Positions 49,727 to 58,748 of a DNA stretch of 64,000 nucleotides are shown piece after piece. The notes beneath the pieces are model-generated. The model was given only the letters and a program-made list of their open reading frames with translations. It was not told the origin of the DNA and did not search any database. Position 1 is the stretch's first letter. Every line of letters starts with the position of its first letter. The translations under genes and the position numbers were made by a program. Origin of the DNA: Nocardioides daejeonensis (lineage in GTDB: Bacteria; Actinomycetota; Actinomycetes; Propionibacteriales; Nocardioidaceae); contig NZ_QHKZ01000001.1 in the NCBI RefSeq assembly GCF_003194585.1, positions 558,001 to 622,000 on the forward strand, read 5' to 3'.

Positions 49727-50791
49727 ATGACGAGAAGCCAACAATCGCAGATCAGGGGCACGTCCTCTGTCGGCCGAGTGAGGTGGCTCGCTGCCATCTT
49801 TGCCGCGTGGGTTCTGGCATTGGGGAGTTCTTGCCTCTTTGCGCAGAGTGCAACTGCCTCGAATAGGATCACTCCTAAGAACTTGACGGACGTTGAAGTC
49901 AATCGTTCACTGGAGCATCTCGCGAGAAGACTGGCGACTGCGGTAGAGGATCGAGAAATACGAGACAGTATCTATCGTACGGCCGGGCAGCGTTTCGACG
50001 GAGACGCGAACGTCCTCCTGAGCACTCTAATGCGTGATTCCAACTTCTCGGAGAAGATCGCAGAGAGTCGCGAAGCGCGTGCTGAGCTAGTCAGCATGGC
50101 CGCCGCGATCCCGCGTCTGCAGGTTGCAATCCCGGAACACTTCGATTCTTGGAATCCGGCGACGTATATCCCCTTGGTTGCTTTCTTTCCGGAGGGCGTC
50201 GACGACACGACATTGAAGACGATCACAGCATATGACTCGACGGGAAAGGCAGTGCGGTTGGATGCCCAAGCCACGCCGAAGCACCCCGTCATTGTCGTGG
50301 GGCTCAACGAACGCGTAGGTGATGGCGAGGGTATCGGCGCCTGGCCAACTCCTTCCCCGGATGGGGAAGTGCCGCTCCAGGCGACTGCGGCTGCGAAGTA
50401 CTCAGTCGACATAGTCCTAGTCGAGTTGATAGACGACAAGGAACCCTGGGCCAAGGGTGACGCTGAGATTTCGATGCGCGCGAAGAGCAAAGGGTGCAGC
50501 GGGACCAACTATCAAGACTACAATTGGGAGCATTTGAACGACAGTGGCGATGATTGGGCGCCGGAAGGCGGCAGAAACCTGGGCACGACTAGATGCGATG
50601 TTGTCTTCTACTGGTGGGAGGATGATGGCGGATCGTTTGACTACACTTTGTCATACGGAGGCTTCGGTCTTGACGTGCACATGGACGACAGCGATGACCT
50701 CATCGGCGGCAAGTTGATTAAGCACTCGTCGTTTAAGGGTGGAACGATGGAAGCAGATACTTGGTCCGCGCTCGAGCAATGGACAAAGTGA
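49727..50791 (+). CDS. Secreted protein of unknown function, possibly DUF3103-like
   Basis: 354 residues. A Sec signal peptide (basic start, then WLAAIFAAWVLALGSSCLFAQSATAS) predicts export. The mature protein has a helical N-terminal part (about 40-120), then HPVIVVGLNERVG, which resembles DUF3103-type bacterial proteins, and a C-terminal acidic, aromatic beta-rich part (YNWEHLNDSGDDWAPEGG, VVFYWWEDDGGSFDY). Codon use is distinctly less GC-rich than neighbours (many A/T third positions), a sign of transfer. Start ATG 49727 puts the signal peptide at the N-terminus; the ribosome site is weak. The isolated single gene and its composition suggest an acquired cargo gene. Confidence 0.75.
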   Translation: MTRSQQSQIRGTSSVGRVRWLAAIFAAWVLALGSSCLFAQSATASNRITPKNLTDVEVNRSLEHLARRLATAVEDREIRDSIYRTAGQRFDGDANVLLSTLMRDSNFSEKIAESREARAELVSMAAAIPRLQVAIPEHFDSWNPATYIPLVAFFPEGVDDTTLKTITAYDSTGKAVRLDAQATPKHPVIVVGLNERVGDGEGIGAWPTPSPDGEVPLQATAAAKYSVDIVLVELIDDKEPWAKGDAEISMRAKSKGCSGTNYQDYNWEHLNDSGDDWAPEGGRNLGTTRCDVVFYWWEDDGGSFDYTLSYGGFGLDVHMDDSDDLIGGKLIKHSSFKGGTMEADTWSALEQWTK

Positions 50792-51198
50792 TATCGCTGA
50801 TTTTTCTGGCTCTTTCTCCCTGAGGTTGGGATGAGGCGGCCTGGCCGGGATGGACTCCGGCCAGGCTCGCGCGGTCGTCCTGCGAGCGGAGCCTCCCCGG
50901 GCGCGAACCCGTGGCGTAGGTGATCGCAGCAGCCAGGAGGCCGATGCCGGGCCTGTTGAGCAAGAGCGTGGCACGACCCTGAGCGGGCGGCGCGGTCATC
51001 TCACGGGTGACGTCACCCAACAACTTGTCGGTTGCGCCTACGCGCTTTGCCAAGCGAGATCGCCTCGGCGCCGGCGTCGTTGGCAGAGAGTTCTTCGTGG
51101 GGCTACCACGCGGCGATCTCGTCGTGCGCTCGGCTTTCAGCGTGCACCCGGCGTCGATACCAGGATCGACAGCCGTCGGTAACGACTGTGTCCCGCGC
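50792..51198. other. Intergenic segment; hairpin then no clear gene
   Basis: After the secreted-protein gene comes a terminator-like hairpin (50839-50866), then about 330 bases with no convincing gene. Short open frames in several phases show no motif; translation of the minus strand at about 51000-51130 gives a stop-interrupted stretch that could be a decayed gene. Confidence 0.45.
50839..50866 (+). terminator. Stem-loop after the secreted-protein gene
   Basis: GCCTGGCCGG (50839-50848) and CCGGCCAGGC (50857-50866) pair perfectly around an 8-base loop, 48 bases after the stop codon. There is no T-tract. Confidence 0.5.
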
Positions 51199-52875
51199 TC
51201 AGCTGACGAGGTTCCGCCGGCCGTGCTCGTCGTACTCGCCGAGCAGCTTCTCGAGGGCTGCGGCGTCGAGCAGCTCGTAGACGCCGTCGACGCGCCGGTA
51301 GACCGTGTCGGTGGTGTTCCAGCGCTGCCGGCGCAGCGTGGGCTTGTCGACCTTGTTGGTTGCGGTCACCGGCAGGTCGCGGGTGACGCGCAACAGCGTC
51401 GGTGCCCACTTGGTGCCGAGGTCGGCCTGTGCAGCCAGGAAGGCGGCGAACTCCGCCGGGTCGACAGTCGGTGCGTCGGGCGCGAGCTGCAGGGTGGCCA
51501 TCACGAGGTCGCCGGTGCGGGGGTCCGGCACGCCGTAGACGGCGGCAACGGTCACGCCGGGGTAGCGCGCAAGGATCCGCTCGACCGGCGCGGCGGAGAA
51601 GTTCTCCGAGTCCACCCGCAGCCAGTCGGCGGTGCGGCCGGCGTACCAGAAGAAGCCGTCCTGGTCGCGATAGGCGAGGTCGCCGGTCCAGAAGTCGCCG
51701 TCGCGCAGCTTCTCGGCCGCTGCCTCCGGGTTCTTGTAGTAGCCCTCGAACTTGTCGGCGGCGTTGCGCGAGACGATCTCGCCGATCGCCTCCTCCGCGT
51801 TGAGCAGCACGCCGTTCTCGTCGAACTCCGCCGGCGGGCAGACGCTTCCGTCGGCGTTGACGACCTCCGGCTGATGACCGACCTGGGGCACACCCAGTGC
51901 GCCGTCGGGGGTCTCCGGCGTGTTGATGATGTAGCAGGCGCCCTCGGAGCTGCCGTAGGACTCGAAGACCCGGATGCCGTAGCGGCGCAGAAACTCGGCT
52001 CGGTCCTTGGTCGAGGCTTCGGTGCCGAAGCCGAACCGGAGCCGGTTGTCGGCCTCCTCCGGGCGCTCGGGCTGGGCGAGCACGTACGCCAGCGAGCGAC
52101 CGACGTAGTTGAAGAAGGTGACGCCGTACTTCTGGATGTCGGGGAGGAAGCCGGAGGCCGAGAAGCGCCGGCGCAGCGCGAGAGCGGCCCCCGAGTTGAT
52201 GCACGGGCTCCAGGCGCTCATCAGTGCGTTGCCGTGGAAGAGAGGCATGGCGTTGTAGGCGACGTCCTCGTGGGTGAAGTCGAAGATCGACACCTGCGTG
52301 ACCCGCGCCCACCGACCAGTGCTGCAGATGACCGCCTTGGGCGCTCCGGTGGAGCCGGAGGTGAAGAGCAGCACGAGGGTGCGGTTCGGGTCCAGAGCCT
52401 CCGGGGTGGCTGCCAACGGTGCGTCGGCGTGCTCGTCGAGCAGTGCCGTCCACTCGGATCCGTCCACACGGATCACCCGCCGAGCCCCGTGGTCGATCCC
52501 TTCCAGGAGGTCGGCGTACGCCGCGTCCACCAGGACGAGGTCGACGTCGACTCCGCGGATGTCCTTCGCCAGCTCCTCGCCGCGGCGGGTGGGATTGATG
52601 CCCACGATCGTCGCGCCGCTCAATGAGGCGCCGGCGAGCAGGAACAGGTATTCGGGCGTGTTCTCCAACAGCACGCCCACGTGCCACGGGCGGCCGTCCT
52701 CGGGACGGAGCTCCTGGAGGACGGCCGACCGTCGCGCCGCCTCGGCCACCAGCTCGCGCCAGCTCCACCGATCATCCTCGAAGAGCAGCGCGGTGTGGTC
52801 GTCCTCCGCGCGGTCGAGGAAGAGCTCGCCCATGGTGAGGCGCATGGAGTCGGGGACGGTGGCGATGGTCGTCAT
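51199..52875 (-). CDS. Acyl-CoA synthetase, FadD17-like
   Basis: 558 residues, ANL family. The AMP-binding motif is LLFTSGSTGAPKAVICS (about 180). Further FadD17-type segments: HVGVLLENTPEYLFLLAGASLSGATIVGINPTRRGEELAKDI, MPLFHGNALMSAW, RRFSASGFLPDIQKYGVTFFNYVGRSLAYVLAQPE, ESYGSSEGA and GRTADWLRVDSENFSAAPVE. FadD17 is one of the CoA ligases for steroid or fatty side chains in mycobacteria, so this gene may extend the steroid pathway although it is 14 kb from the island. ATG 52875 chosen; TTG 52887 is possible. No KstR box was found before it. Confidence 0.82.
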   Translation of the reverse strand: MTTIATVPDSMRLTMGELFLDRAEDDHTALLFEDDRWSWRELVAEAARRSAVLQELRPEDGRPWHVGVLLENTPEYLFLLAGASLSGATIVGINPTRRGEELAKDIRGVDVDLVLVDAAYADLLEGIDHGARRVIRVDGSEWTALLDEHADAPLAATPEALDPNRTLVLLFTSGSTGAPKAVICSTGRWARVTQVSIFDFTHEDVAYNAMPLFHGNALMSAWSPCINSGAALALRRRFSASGFLPDIQKYGVTFFNYVGRSLAYVLAQPERPEEADNRLRFGFGTEASTKDRAEFLRRYGIRVFESYGSSEGACYIINTPETPDGALGVPQVGHQPEVVNADGSVCPPAEFDENGVLLNAEEAIGEIVSRNAADKFEGYYKNPEAAAEKLRDGDFWTGDLAYRDQDGFFWYAGRTADWLRVDSENFSAAPVERILARYPGVTVAAVYGVPDPRTGDLVMATLQLAPDAPTVDPAEFAAFLAAQADLGTKWAPTLLRVTRDLPVTATNKVDKPTLRRQRWNTTDTVYRRVDGVYELLDAAALEKLLGEYDEHGRRNLVS

Positions 52876-52975
52876 GGCCGAATCCAACCGGAGGAGACGG
52901 CGGTAGCGGAAGCCCGGCTCGCTGAACGGGACCAGAAGCTCGGTGCGCCCGGGAGTGGGGGTGCAGGCAGGCGAT

Positions 52976-53623
52976 TCAGCCGAAGGGCAGTGGCTCCGGC
53001 GCCATGGAGACAGCCCGAGCGCGCGCAGCCGTGAGCCGGCGTCGGTGGTGCTGGCGGCAGAGCACCTCGTAGGCCACCTCGACAGGGTCGTGGTCGTCGG
53101 TGTCTCCCACGACCACGACCTCTCCCTCCGTCATCATCACGCCGTTCTCGGTGCGAGCGTTGTGAGTGGCCCGCTTGCCGCACCAGCAGAGCGCCTCCAC
53201 CTGGAGGACGTGCATCCGGTCGGCCAGCTCGACCAGGCGTGCGGAGCCGGGGAACAGCACCGAGCGGAAGTCGGTGAGGATCCCGAAGGCGAAGACGTCG
53301 ATCTGCAGCTCGTCGACGACCTTGGCGAGCTGGTCGATCTGCTCGGGAGTGTAGAACTGGGCCTCGTCGCAGATCAGGTAGTCGATCCGGCCGCCACGGG
53401 TCAGGGTGTCGACGACGTAACGCCAGAAGTCGAACTCCGCCCCGACCTCGATCGCCTCGTGGGTGAGTCCCAGTCGGGAGGAGAGAGTGGCCTCCCCGGC
53501 GCGGTCGTGCGCCGTGAAGATACTGCCGATCCGACCGCGGGCCGCATGGTTGTGGTTCGTCTGGAGCGCCAATGTGCTCTTGCCGGAGTCCATGGTGCCG
53601 GTGAAGAAGTGAAGTTCGGCCAC
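52976..53623 (-). CDS. tdk: Thymidine kinase (type II)
   Basis: About 215 residues. Walker A is FTGTMDSGKST near the N-terminus; the magnesium-binding DEAQF (about 95), a lasso loop and zinc-type CWCGK with a later CRQHH are visible. It phosphorylates thymidine to dTMP in salvage. GTG 53623 begins at the family-conserved AELHFF; TTG 53632 would add three residues. It stands divergent from the sulfurtransferase gene with a short shared promoter. Confidence 0.93.
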   Translation of the reverse strand: MAELHFFTGTMDSGKSTLALQTNHNHAARGRIGSIFTAHDRAGEATLSSRLGLTHEAIEVGAEFDFWRYVVDTLTRGGRIDYLICDEAQFYTPEQIDQLAKVVDELQIDVFAFGILTDFRSVLFPGSARLVELADRMHVLQVEALCWCGKRATHNARTENGVMMTEGEVVVVGDTDDHDPVEVAYEVLCRQHHRRRLTAARARAVSMAPEPLPFG

Positions 53624-53691
53624 GAGGGGCAATGATGCCAGCCGATGGCATCGGCGCGCCCGGCCGGGCGCGCGTCGTGCAGACTCCGTGC

Positions 53692-54519
53692 ATGGTCTCC
53701 CCGTTGATCACCGTGCCCGACCTGCTGGCTGTGCTGGCGCAGGTGACGGTTCTCGACGTGCGCTACACGCTCGCTGCCGGACCGCCTCGCTCGAGCGGCC
53801 ACGCGGCGTACGTCGACGGGCACGTCCCGGGTGCCGCGTACGTCGATCTCGACACGGCGCTGGCCGGGCCGCCCGGCGAGCGCGGTCGGCATCCGTTGCC
53901 GGAGCCGGAGGTCTTCGCGGCCGCTATGCGCGCCGCAGGCGTACGGGGCGACCGCCCTGTCGTGGTGCTCGACGACTGGTCGAGCCTCGCCGCAGCACGG
54001 TGTCGGTGGCTGCTGCGCCATCACGGCCATCCCGACGTACGCGTGCTCGACGGTGGATGGGGTGCGTGGCGGGCGGCGGGCGCGCCGATCGAGGCCGGCG
54101 ACGCCGCGATCGCCGCCGGTGACTTCCGGGCGGCTCCGGGACGCCTGCCCGTGGTCGACGTCGACGAGGTGCTCGCAGGCACCGCCGGGATCCTGGTGGA
54201 TGCCCGGGCGGCCGAGCGGTTCCGCGGGGAGGCGGAGCCGGTCGACCCGGTAGCCGGACACATCCCGGGTGCCCGCAATCTGCCGACCACCGACCATCTG
54301 GTCGATGGCCGGTTCCGGCCTGCCGAGGAGCTCCGCCGCCGCTTCGCGGAGGCCGGCATCGAGCCTGGCGCCGAGGTCACCGCCTACTGCGGCTCCGGAG
54401 TGACTGCTGCCCACGAGCTGCTGGCCCTGGAGATCGCCGGCCTCGAAGGTGCCCTCTACCCAGGATCGTGGAGCGAGTGGGTCGCCGACCGGAACCGACC
54501 CGTGGCGACGGGGGAGTAG
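53692..54519 (+). CDS. Two-domain sulfurtransferase (rhodanese/3-mercaptopyruvate type)
   Basis: 275 residues with two rhodanese domains. The inactive N-terminal domain runs to about residue 130 (VTVLDVRYTL, GHVPGAAYVDLDTAL), and the C-terminal domain has the catalytic loop YCGSGVTAAH with the cysteine at about residue 235. The CGSGVTA loop is closer to mercaptopyruvate sulfurtransferases than to CRKGVTA thiosulfate enzymes. It moves sulfane sulfur to cyanide or thiols. ATG 53692 lies 6 bases after CAGACT, possibly leaderless. Confidence 0.9.
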   Translation: MVSPLITVPDLLAVLAQVTVLDVRYTLAAGPPRSSGHAAYVDGHVPGAAYVDLDTALAGPPGERGRHPLPEPEVFAAAMRAAGVRGDRPVVVLDDWSSLAAARCRWLLRHHGHPDVRVLDGGWGAWRAAGAPIEAGDAAIAAGDFRAAPGRLPVVDVDEVLAGTAGILVDARAAERFRGEAEPVDPVAGHIPGARNLPTTDHLVDGRFRPAEELRRRFAEAGIEPGAEVTAYCGSGVTAAHELLALEIAGLEGALYPGSWSEWVADRNRPVATGE

Positions 54520-54521
54520 CA

Positions 54522-55574
54522 ATGGAGATCGTCGCTTCCTGGCCATCGCAAGGGCCGCTGGCCGGCGTCCCTGCGTGGGCGGCGCGGGCCGAGCAGCTCG
54601 GCTTCGACGTGCTGCACATCCCGGAGACCGTCCACGACCCGTTCGTTGCGAGTGCCTTGGCCCTGACAGCGACCAGCCGGGTACGCGTGCGCACCAGCAT
54701 GGCGCTCGCCTTCCCGCGCAGCCCGATGCTGACCGCCGTGTCGGCCTGGGACCTCGCCCGCCTCTCCGACGGCCGGTTCCAGCTGGGTCTGGCCTCCCAG
54801 GTGCGGGGCAACATCGTGGACCGGTACGCCGCACCCTGGTCGGAGCCGGTCGCGCGGCTGGGGGACTACGTCGCGGCGGTCCGGGCGGTCTTCGCCAGCT
54901 TCCGCACCGGCGCGCCCCTGCACCACGAGGGCCCGCACTACCGGCTTACCCGGTTGCAGCCCTACTTCAACCCGGGGCCGCTGGCCGACGACGCGCACGA
55001 GCCCACGATCTGGACCGGCGGCGTCAACCCGCGGATGTGTCGCCTGGGCGGCCGGATCGCGGACGGCTTCGTCTGCCACCCGACGAGCTCGCACCCCGAG
55101 GTGCTGCGTGAGCACGTGCTCCCAGCGTTGCGCGAAGGCCGGCGGGAGTCGTCCTGGGTGACCAGCCAACCGCTCCTGGTCGCCGGGCCGCAACCGGTCA
55201 CGACCCGGACCGAGAGTGAGCTCGACCGGGCCATCCACGAGCGCCGACGGGAGCTGGCGTTCCTCTACAGCACGCCGGCCTACCGGCTCCAGCTCGAGAC
55301 CTTCGGGCTCGGCGACATCGGCGACGAGCTGGGCCGGCTGGTCCAGGCCAAGCAGTGGGCCGACCTGGAGCGGGTCCTGACCGACGAGGTGATCACCCGG
55401 ATGGTGCCGGTGGCGACGGTGGCCGACCTACCCGGCGTACTCCACACGTGGTACGCCGGGCTCGTCGACGGCATCGTCTTGGCCCTGCCCGAGCAGGGCG
55501 CGCTCGACGACGAGGAGACTCAGGCGCTGGTCGCCGCGTGCCGGGCCATTCCGGTCACCAGTGCACGCCCTTGA
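54522..55574 (+). CDS. LLM-class, F420-dependent-type oxidoreductase
   Basis: 350 residues, bacterial-luciferase-like TIM barrel. VPAWAARAEQLGFDVLHIPET, LTATSRVRVRTSMALAFPRSPMLTAVSAWDLARLSDGRFQLGL and the GGVNPRMCRLGGRIADGFVCH segment fit actinobacterial F420-dependent LLM proteins of the TIGR03617 kind. Substrate unknown. It starts 2 bases after the sulfurtransferase stop. Its 3' end overlaps the convergent reductase gene by 20 bases. Confidence 0.85.
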   Translation: MEIVASWPSQGPLAGVPAWAARAEQLGFDVLHIPETVHDPFVASALALTATSRVRVRTSMALAFPRSPMLTAVSAWDLARLSDGRFQLGLASQVRGNIVDRYAAPWSEPVARLGDYVAAVRAVFASFRTGAPLHHEGPHYRLTRLQPYFNPGPLADDAHEPTIWTGGVNPRMCRLGGRIADGFVCHPTSSHPEVLREHVLPALREGRRESSWVTSQPLLVAGPQPVTTRTESELDRAIHERRRELAFLYSTPAYRLQLETFGLGDIGDELGRLVQAKQWADLERVLTDEVITRMVPVATVADLPGVLHTWYAGLVDGIVLALPEQGALDDEETQALVAACRAIPVTSARP

Positions 55575-57555
55575 AGAGCCGGGCGAGCATGATCTGCTCG
55601 CTCTCCCGCTTGCCCGGCTCGCCCTGGTCGCCGCGTGCAGCAGCGGAGTCGGGGAAGACGTGGTAGGCCATGTTGAGCACCCGGAAGGCGGCCTTGGGGG
55701 CCACGGTGTGGGCGACCGCGCCGGCGTTGCCGAGCATGGTGTTCAGCTCGTGCGGCCGCTCCACCAGCCCCTTGATCACCACGTCGGCGGCCTGCGCGGG
55801 TGAGATCGTGGGGAACTTGTCGTAGATCTTGGTCGGGGCGATCATCGGGGTCTTCACCAGCGGCATGTGGATGTTGGTGAAGGTGATGCCGTCACCGACG
55901 ACCTCCGAGGCGACCACATTGCTCCAGGAGTCGAGCGCAGCCTTCGAGGCGACGTAGGCGGAGAAGCGGGGCGGGTTCGTCTGCACGCCGATCGAGCTGA
56001 TGTTGACGATGTGACTGCGCCGCTGCGTCCGCATCTGCGGGAAGAGGCCCATGATCAGCCGGATCGCGCCGAAGTAGTTGAGCTGCATGGTGCGCTCGAA
56101 GTCGTGGAACCGGTCGTGGCTGAGCTTGATCGACCGGCGGATCGACCGACCGGCGTTGTTGACCAGGAAGTCCACCGAGGGCAGGTCAGCGGTCAGCCGC
56201 GCACAGAGGTCGTCGATCGCCTCGAGGTCGGAGAGGTCGCAGGGGAAGACGTGGGCCTCGCCACCGCGCAGCTCGATCGTGCGTTGCAGGGCCTCGAGCT
56301 TCTCGCGGCCGCGGGCAACGAGCACCGGAATGCCGCCTGCCTGGGCGACCTTGAGTGCGGTCACCTGGCCGATGCCGGAGGAGGCGCCGGTGATGACGAC
56401 GTACTTGCCGGTGAGGGCGGCGCGGGTGGCCGAGTCGCGCCCGGTGCTCTGGTCGAGGTTCTCCTCCCAGTAGTTCCACAGCAGCCCGGCGTAGGAGTCC
56501 GGCGCCGGTACGGCGATCCCCGAGCCTGCCAGCGCCTGCTCGGTGCGTCGGGAGTCGAAGACCGGCACGAAGTTGGTGTGGGCGACGACCTCCTTGGGGA
56601 TCCCGGTGCGGCTCACCGTCTGTCCGAGGAGTGCCTGCATCGGCGCCGTGCGGATGGCGCTGGAGACCAGGCGCCCGGGGCGCAGCTGCTTCGGCAGCAC
56701 CCCGAGCGACGGGGTGACGCGGTCGAGGGGGGTGGCGAACTGCGGCGCTCCGGCCGCTGCGCAGAAGCCGTTGATCATCTCGACGACCGGCTGCGGCTCC
56801 GGGTTGACGAGGTGGAACGCCTCGCCGTCGCGACCGGGCAGGTGGGCCAGGTGGTCCATCGCCTTGGCGACGTAGTCGACTGGCACCACGTTGGTGTTGC
56901 CCAGGTCGATGCCCATCAGGGGGAGCCAGGACGGGAAGACGTCACGCAGCCGCTTGAGCACCGGGAAGAAGTAGTAGGGACCGTCGACCTTGTCCATCTC
57001 GCCGGTCTCCGAGTGGCCCACCACGATCGCCGGTCGGTAGACGCGCCACGGCACCGGCGACTCCTCGCGGACCAGTCGCTCGGACTCGAACTTGGTGCGG
57101 TGGTAGGGCGAGGGCAGCAGCTGGCCCTCGTCGAACATCGTCTCGTCGAAGACGCCCTCGAACTCGCCCGCCGCGGCCACCGAGGAGACCTGGTGGAAGC
57201 AACCCGCCGCCAGGGCACCCGCGAGCTCCAGCGCGTAGCGGGTGCCCTCGACGTTCATCGCGTCGTTGGTGGCGTCGTCGGCGGTCATGTCGTAGATCGC
57301 TGCGAGGTGGAAGAAGTGGCTGACCGAGTCGCGGTGCTCGTCGACCCAGGCCGGATCCACTCCGAGGCCCGGGGAGGCGAGGTCGCCGACGACCGGAACC
57401 ACCCGGTCGCTGCCCCACTGCTGGATGAGCCGCTCCATGCGGTCGAGGGAGGAGGCGCGACAGAGGACGAAGATCTCGCCCTCACGCTTCTCGATCAGCT
57501 CCTGGACGAGGAAGCGCCCGATGAACCCGGTGGCACCAGTCACGAAGTAGGACAT
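55555..57555 (-). CDS. Two-domain reductase, AcrA1-like (fatty acyl-CoA reductase plus SDR)
   Basis: 666 residues, two NAD(P)-binding enzymes in one chain. The N-terminal extended SDR/fatty-acyl reductase domain (about 1-370) has VTGATGFIGRFLV, HLAAIYDMT and YHRTKFESERLV (Tyr-Lys). The C-terminal classical SDR (about 385-640) has ITGASSGIGQVTAL, NNAGRSIRR, and YVASKAALDSW. The arrangement matches mycobacterial Rv3391 AcrA1, linked to wax or mycolate lipid reduction. It runs against the LLM gene with overlapping ends. Substrate length is unknown. Confidence 0.87.
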   Translation of the reverse strand: MSYFVTGATGFIGRFLVQELIEKREGEIFVLCRASSLDRMERLIQQWGSDRVVPVVGDLASPGLGVDPAWVDEHRDSVSHFFHLAAIYDMTADDATNDAMNVEGTRYALELAGALAAGCFHQVSSVAAAGEFEGVFDETMFDEGQLLPSPYHRTKFESERLVREESPVPWRVYRPAIVVGHSETGEMDKVDGPYYFFPVLKRLRDVFPSWLPLMGIDLGNTNVVPVDYVAKAMDHLAHLPGRDGEAFHLVNPEPQPVVEMINGFCAAAGAPQFATPLDRVTPSLGVLPKQLRPGRLVSSAIRTAPMQALLGQTVSRTGIPKEVVAHTNFVPVFDSRRTEQALAGSGIAVPAPDSYAGLLWNYWEENLDQSTGRDSATRAALTGKYVVITGASSGIGQVTALKVAQAGGIPVLVARGREKLEALQRTIELRGGEAHVFPCDLSDLEAIDDLCARLTADLPSVDFLVNNAGRSIRRSIKLSHDRFHDFERTMQLNYFGAIRLIMGLFPQMRTQRRSHIVNISSIGVQTNPPRFSAYVASKAALDSWSNVVASEVVGDGITFTNIHMPLVKTPMIAPTKIYDKFPTISPAQAADVVIKGLVERPHELNTMLGNAGAVAHTVAPKAAFRVLNMAYHVFPDSAAARGDQGEPGKRESEQIMLARLFKGVHW

Positions 57556-57650
57556 GGCCGGAGCCTAGAGCACGCCGGCGACGCTCCCCGCATATTTCGC
57601 GAACAGATCCCGGCTCGTTGCCGCCGAGCCTCGCGCCCGGGGCTGCTGGG

Positions 57651-58628
57651 CTACTCGGAGCTGCCGCCGAACATGATCTCGTCCCAGCTCGGCACCGAGG
57701 CGCGTCCCTTCCGCCGGGAGGCGCGGCGTGGCGCTGGCGCTTCCTCGGCGGCAGCGGCGTCCTGCTCCGCCGGCGGCGTGCGGGGGCCGTCGGCGTGCTC
57801 GGCCTCCGCCATCGGCTCGGGTGTGGGAGCCAGGGCCGGGTCGTCGGCGCGACCGGCGTCTCGGGCCGCACGGGCGGTCTCCGTCAGGTCGACGGTGGTC
57901 TCCTCGGCCTCGGCGGCCGGTGCGGGATCGGGGGAGGTGATCAGCGCGAGTGCGTCGTCTCCGAGGGTCGTCGGCTCCTCCCGCTCCTGGGCCTGGCGCC
58001 GGATGCGGGCCTCCTCCAGGTCGTTGCGGGGCGCCGGCTCCGCGGGCTGGACAGGTGCGGCATCGCCGACGAGCCAGCGGGCATCGTCGTCGTCGACGAG
58101 CACGTAGTTGCCGGGGACGTCGTAGGAGAAGTGACCGATCCCGATCTGGTCGGCGGCCTCGTAGGTCGCGGTCAGCGTCCAACGGCCGTCGTCGCGGCGC
58201 CAGGCGTCCCACTCGACGGAGTCGGCGCCGACCCCGTGGACGCGCAACTGGGCGGCCACCGCGTCACCGAGCGTGCGGGCACCGGTGTCGCCGGTACGTC
58301 GCCGAACCGAGGAGCGCTGGGCACGCTCCGCCATGTGGGCGCGTTCAGCCAGCACCGGGTTGACGAAGGGAGCGATCCGGTCCGTGGTGGTCTGGGCGGC
58401 CTGCGCCACCGCCTCGGGCGTCTCGCCCGCGCGGATGCGTGCCTGGATGTCGCGGGGGCGCAGGATGCTCTCCATCTGGATCTCCAACTGGCCGATATGG
58501 GACCTGTCACCGCGCACAGCGGCTCGAAGCTTGGCGTCGACGTCGAGGGAGAACCGCGCACCACTGTCGCTGACCAGGAGCAGGCGCTGCTTGTCCTCAC
58601 TCAGTCCAGCGAGTGTGAGGTGCAACAT
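57651..58628 (-). CDS. sepH: Septation protein SepH
   Basis: 325 residues. The N-terminal DUF3071 region with a helix-turn-helix is at about 1-170 (LAGLSEDKQRLLLVSDSGARFSLDVDAKLRAAVRGD, ESILRPRDIQARIRAGETPEAVAQAAQTTTDRIAPFV, VLAERAHMAERAQRSSVRR), followed by a long acidic, disordered C-terminal tail. SepH stimulates FtsZ assembly in Streptomyces and mycobacteria. Neighbours match the conserved actinobacterial order around sepH. Confidence 0.92.
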   Translation of the reverse strand: MLHLTLAGLSEDKQRLLLVSDSGARFSLDVDAKLRAAVRGDRSHIGQLEIQMESILRPRDIQARIRAGETPEAVAQAAQTTTDRIAPFVNPVLAERAHMAERAQRSSVRRRTGDTGARTLGDAVAAQLRVHGVGADSVEWDAWRRDDGRWTLTATYEAADQIGIGHFSYDVPGNYVLVDDDDARWLVGDAAPVQPAEPAPRNDLEEARIRRQAQEREEPTTLGDDALALITSPDPAPAAEAEETTVDLTETARAARDAGRADDPALAPTPEPMAEAEHADGPRTPPAEQDAAAAEEAPAPRRASRRKGRASVPSWDEIMFGGSSE

Positions 58629-58735
58629 CTGCGTTGTCCTTCTCCTCGAACTCGTCTCCGCCTGCCCGAGCCTACGTCAGAACGCCAGCCGACGACGGCA
58701 GCGGCGGCGGCGTGGCCCCGACCGGTCGGCGCCGC

Positions 58736-58741
58736 TACCGT
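58736..58741 (+). promoter_or_regulatory. -10 element TACCGT for a leaderless start
   Basis: TACCGT is separated from ATG 58749 by 7 bases, consistent with leaderless transcription of the TRIC channel gene. Confidence 0.4.
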
Positions 58742-58748
58742 TTCCGCC

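Noticed and set aside
50733..51053. Minus-strand small gene with a hydrophobic stretch (LLAAAITYATG)
   Set aside because: It overlaps the end of the secreted-protein gene and the hairpin, has no ribosome site and no recognised motif.
55867..58107. Plus-strand open frame of 746 codons over the AcrA1-like and sepH genes
   Set aside because: It crosses two real genes and has no recognisable domain.
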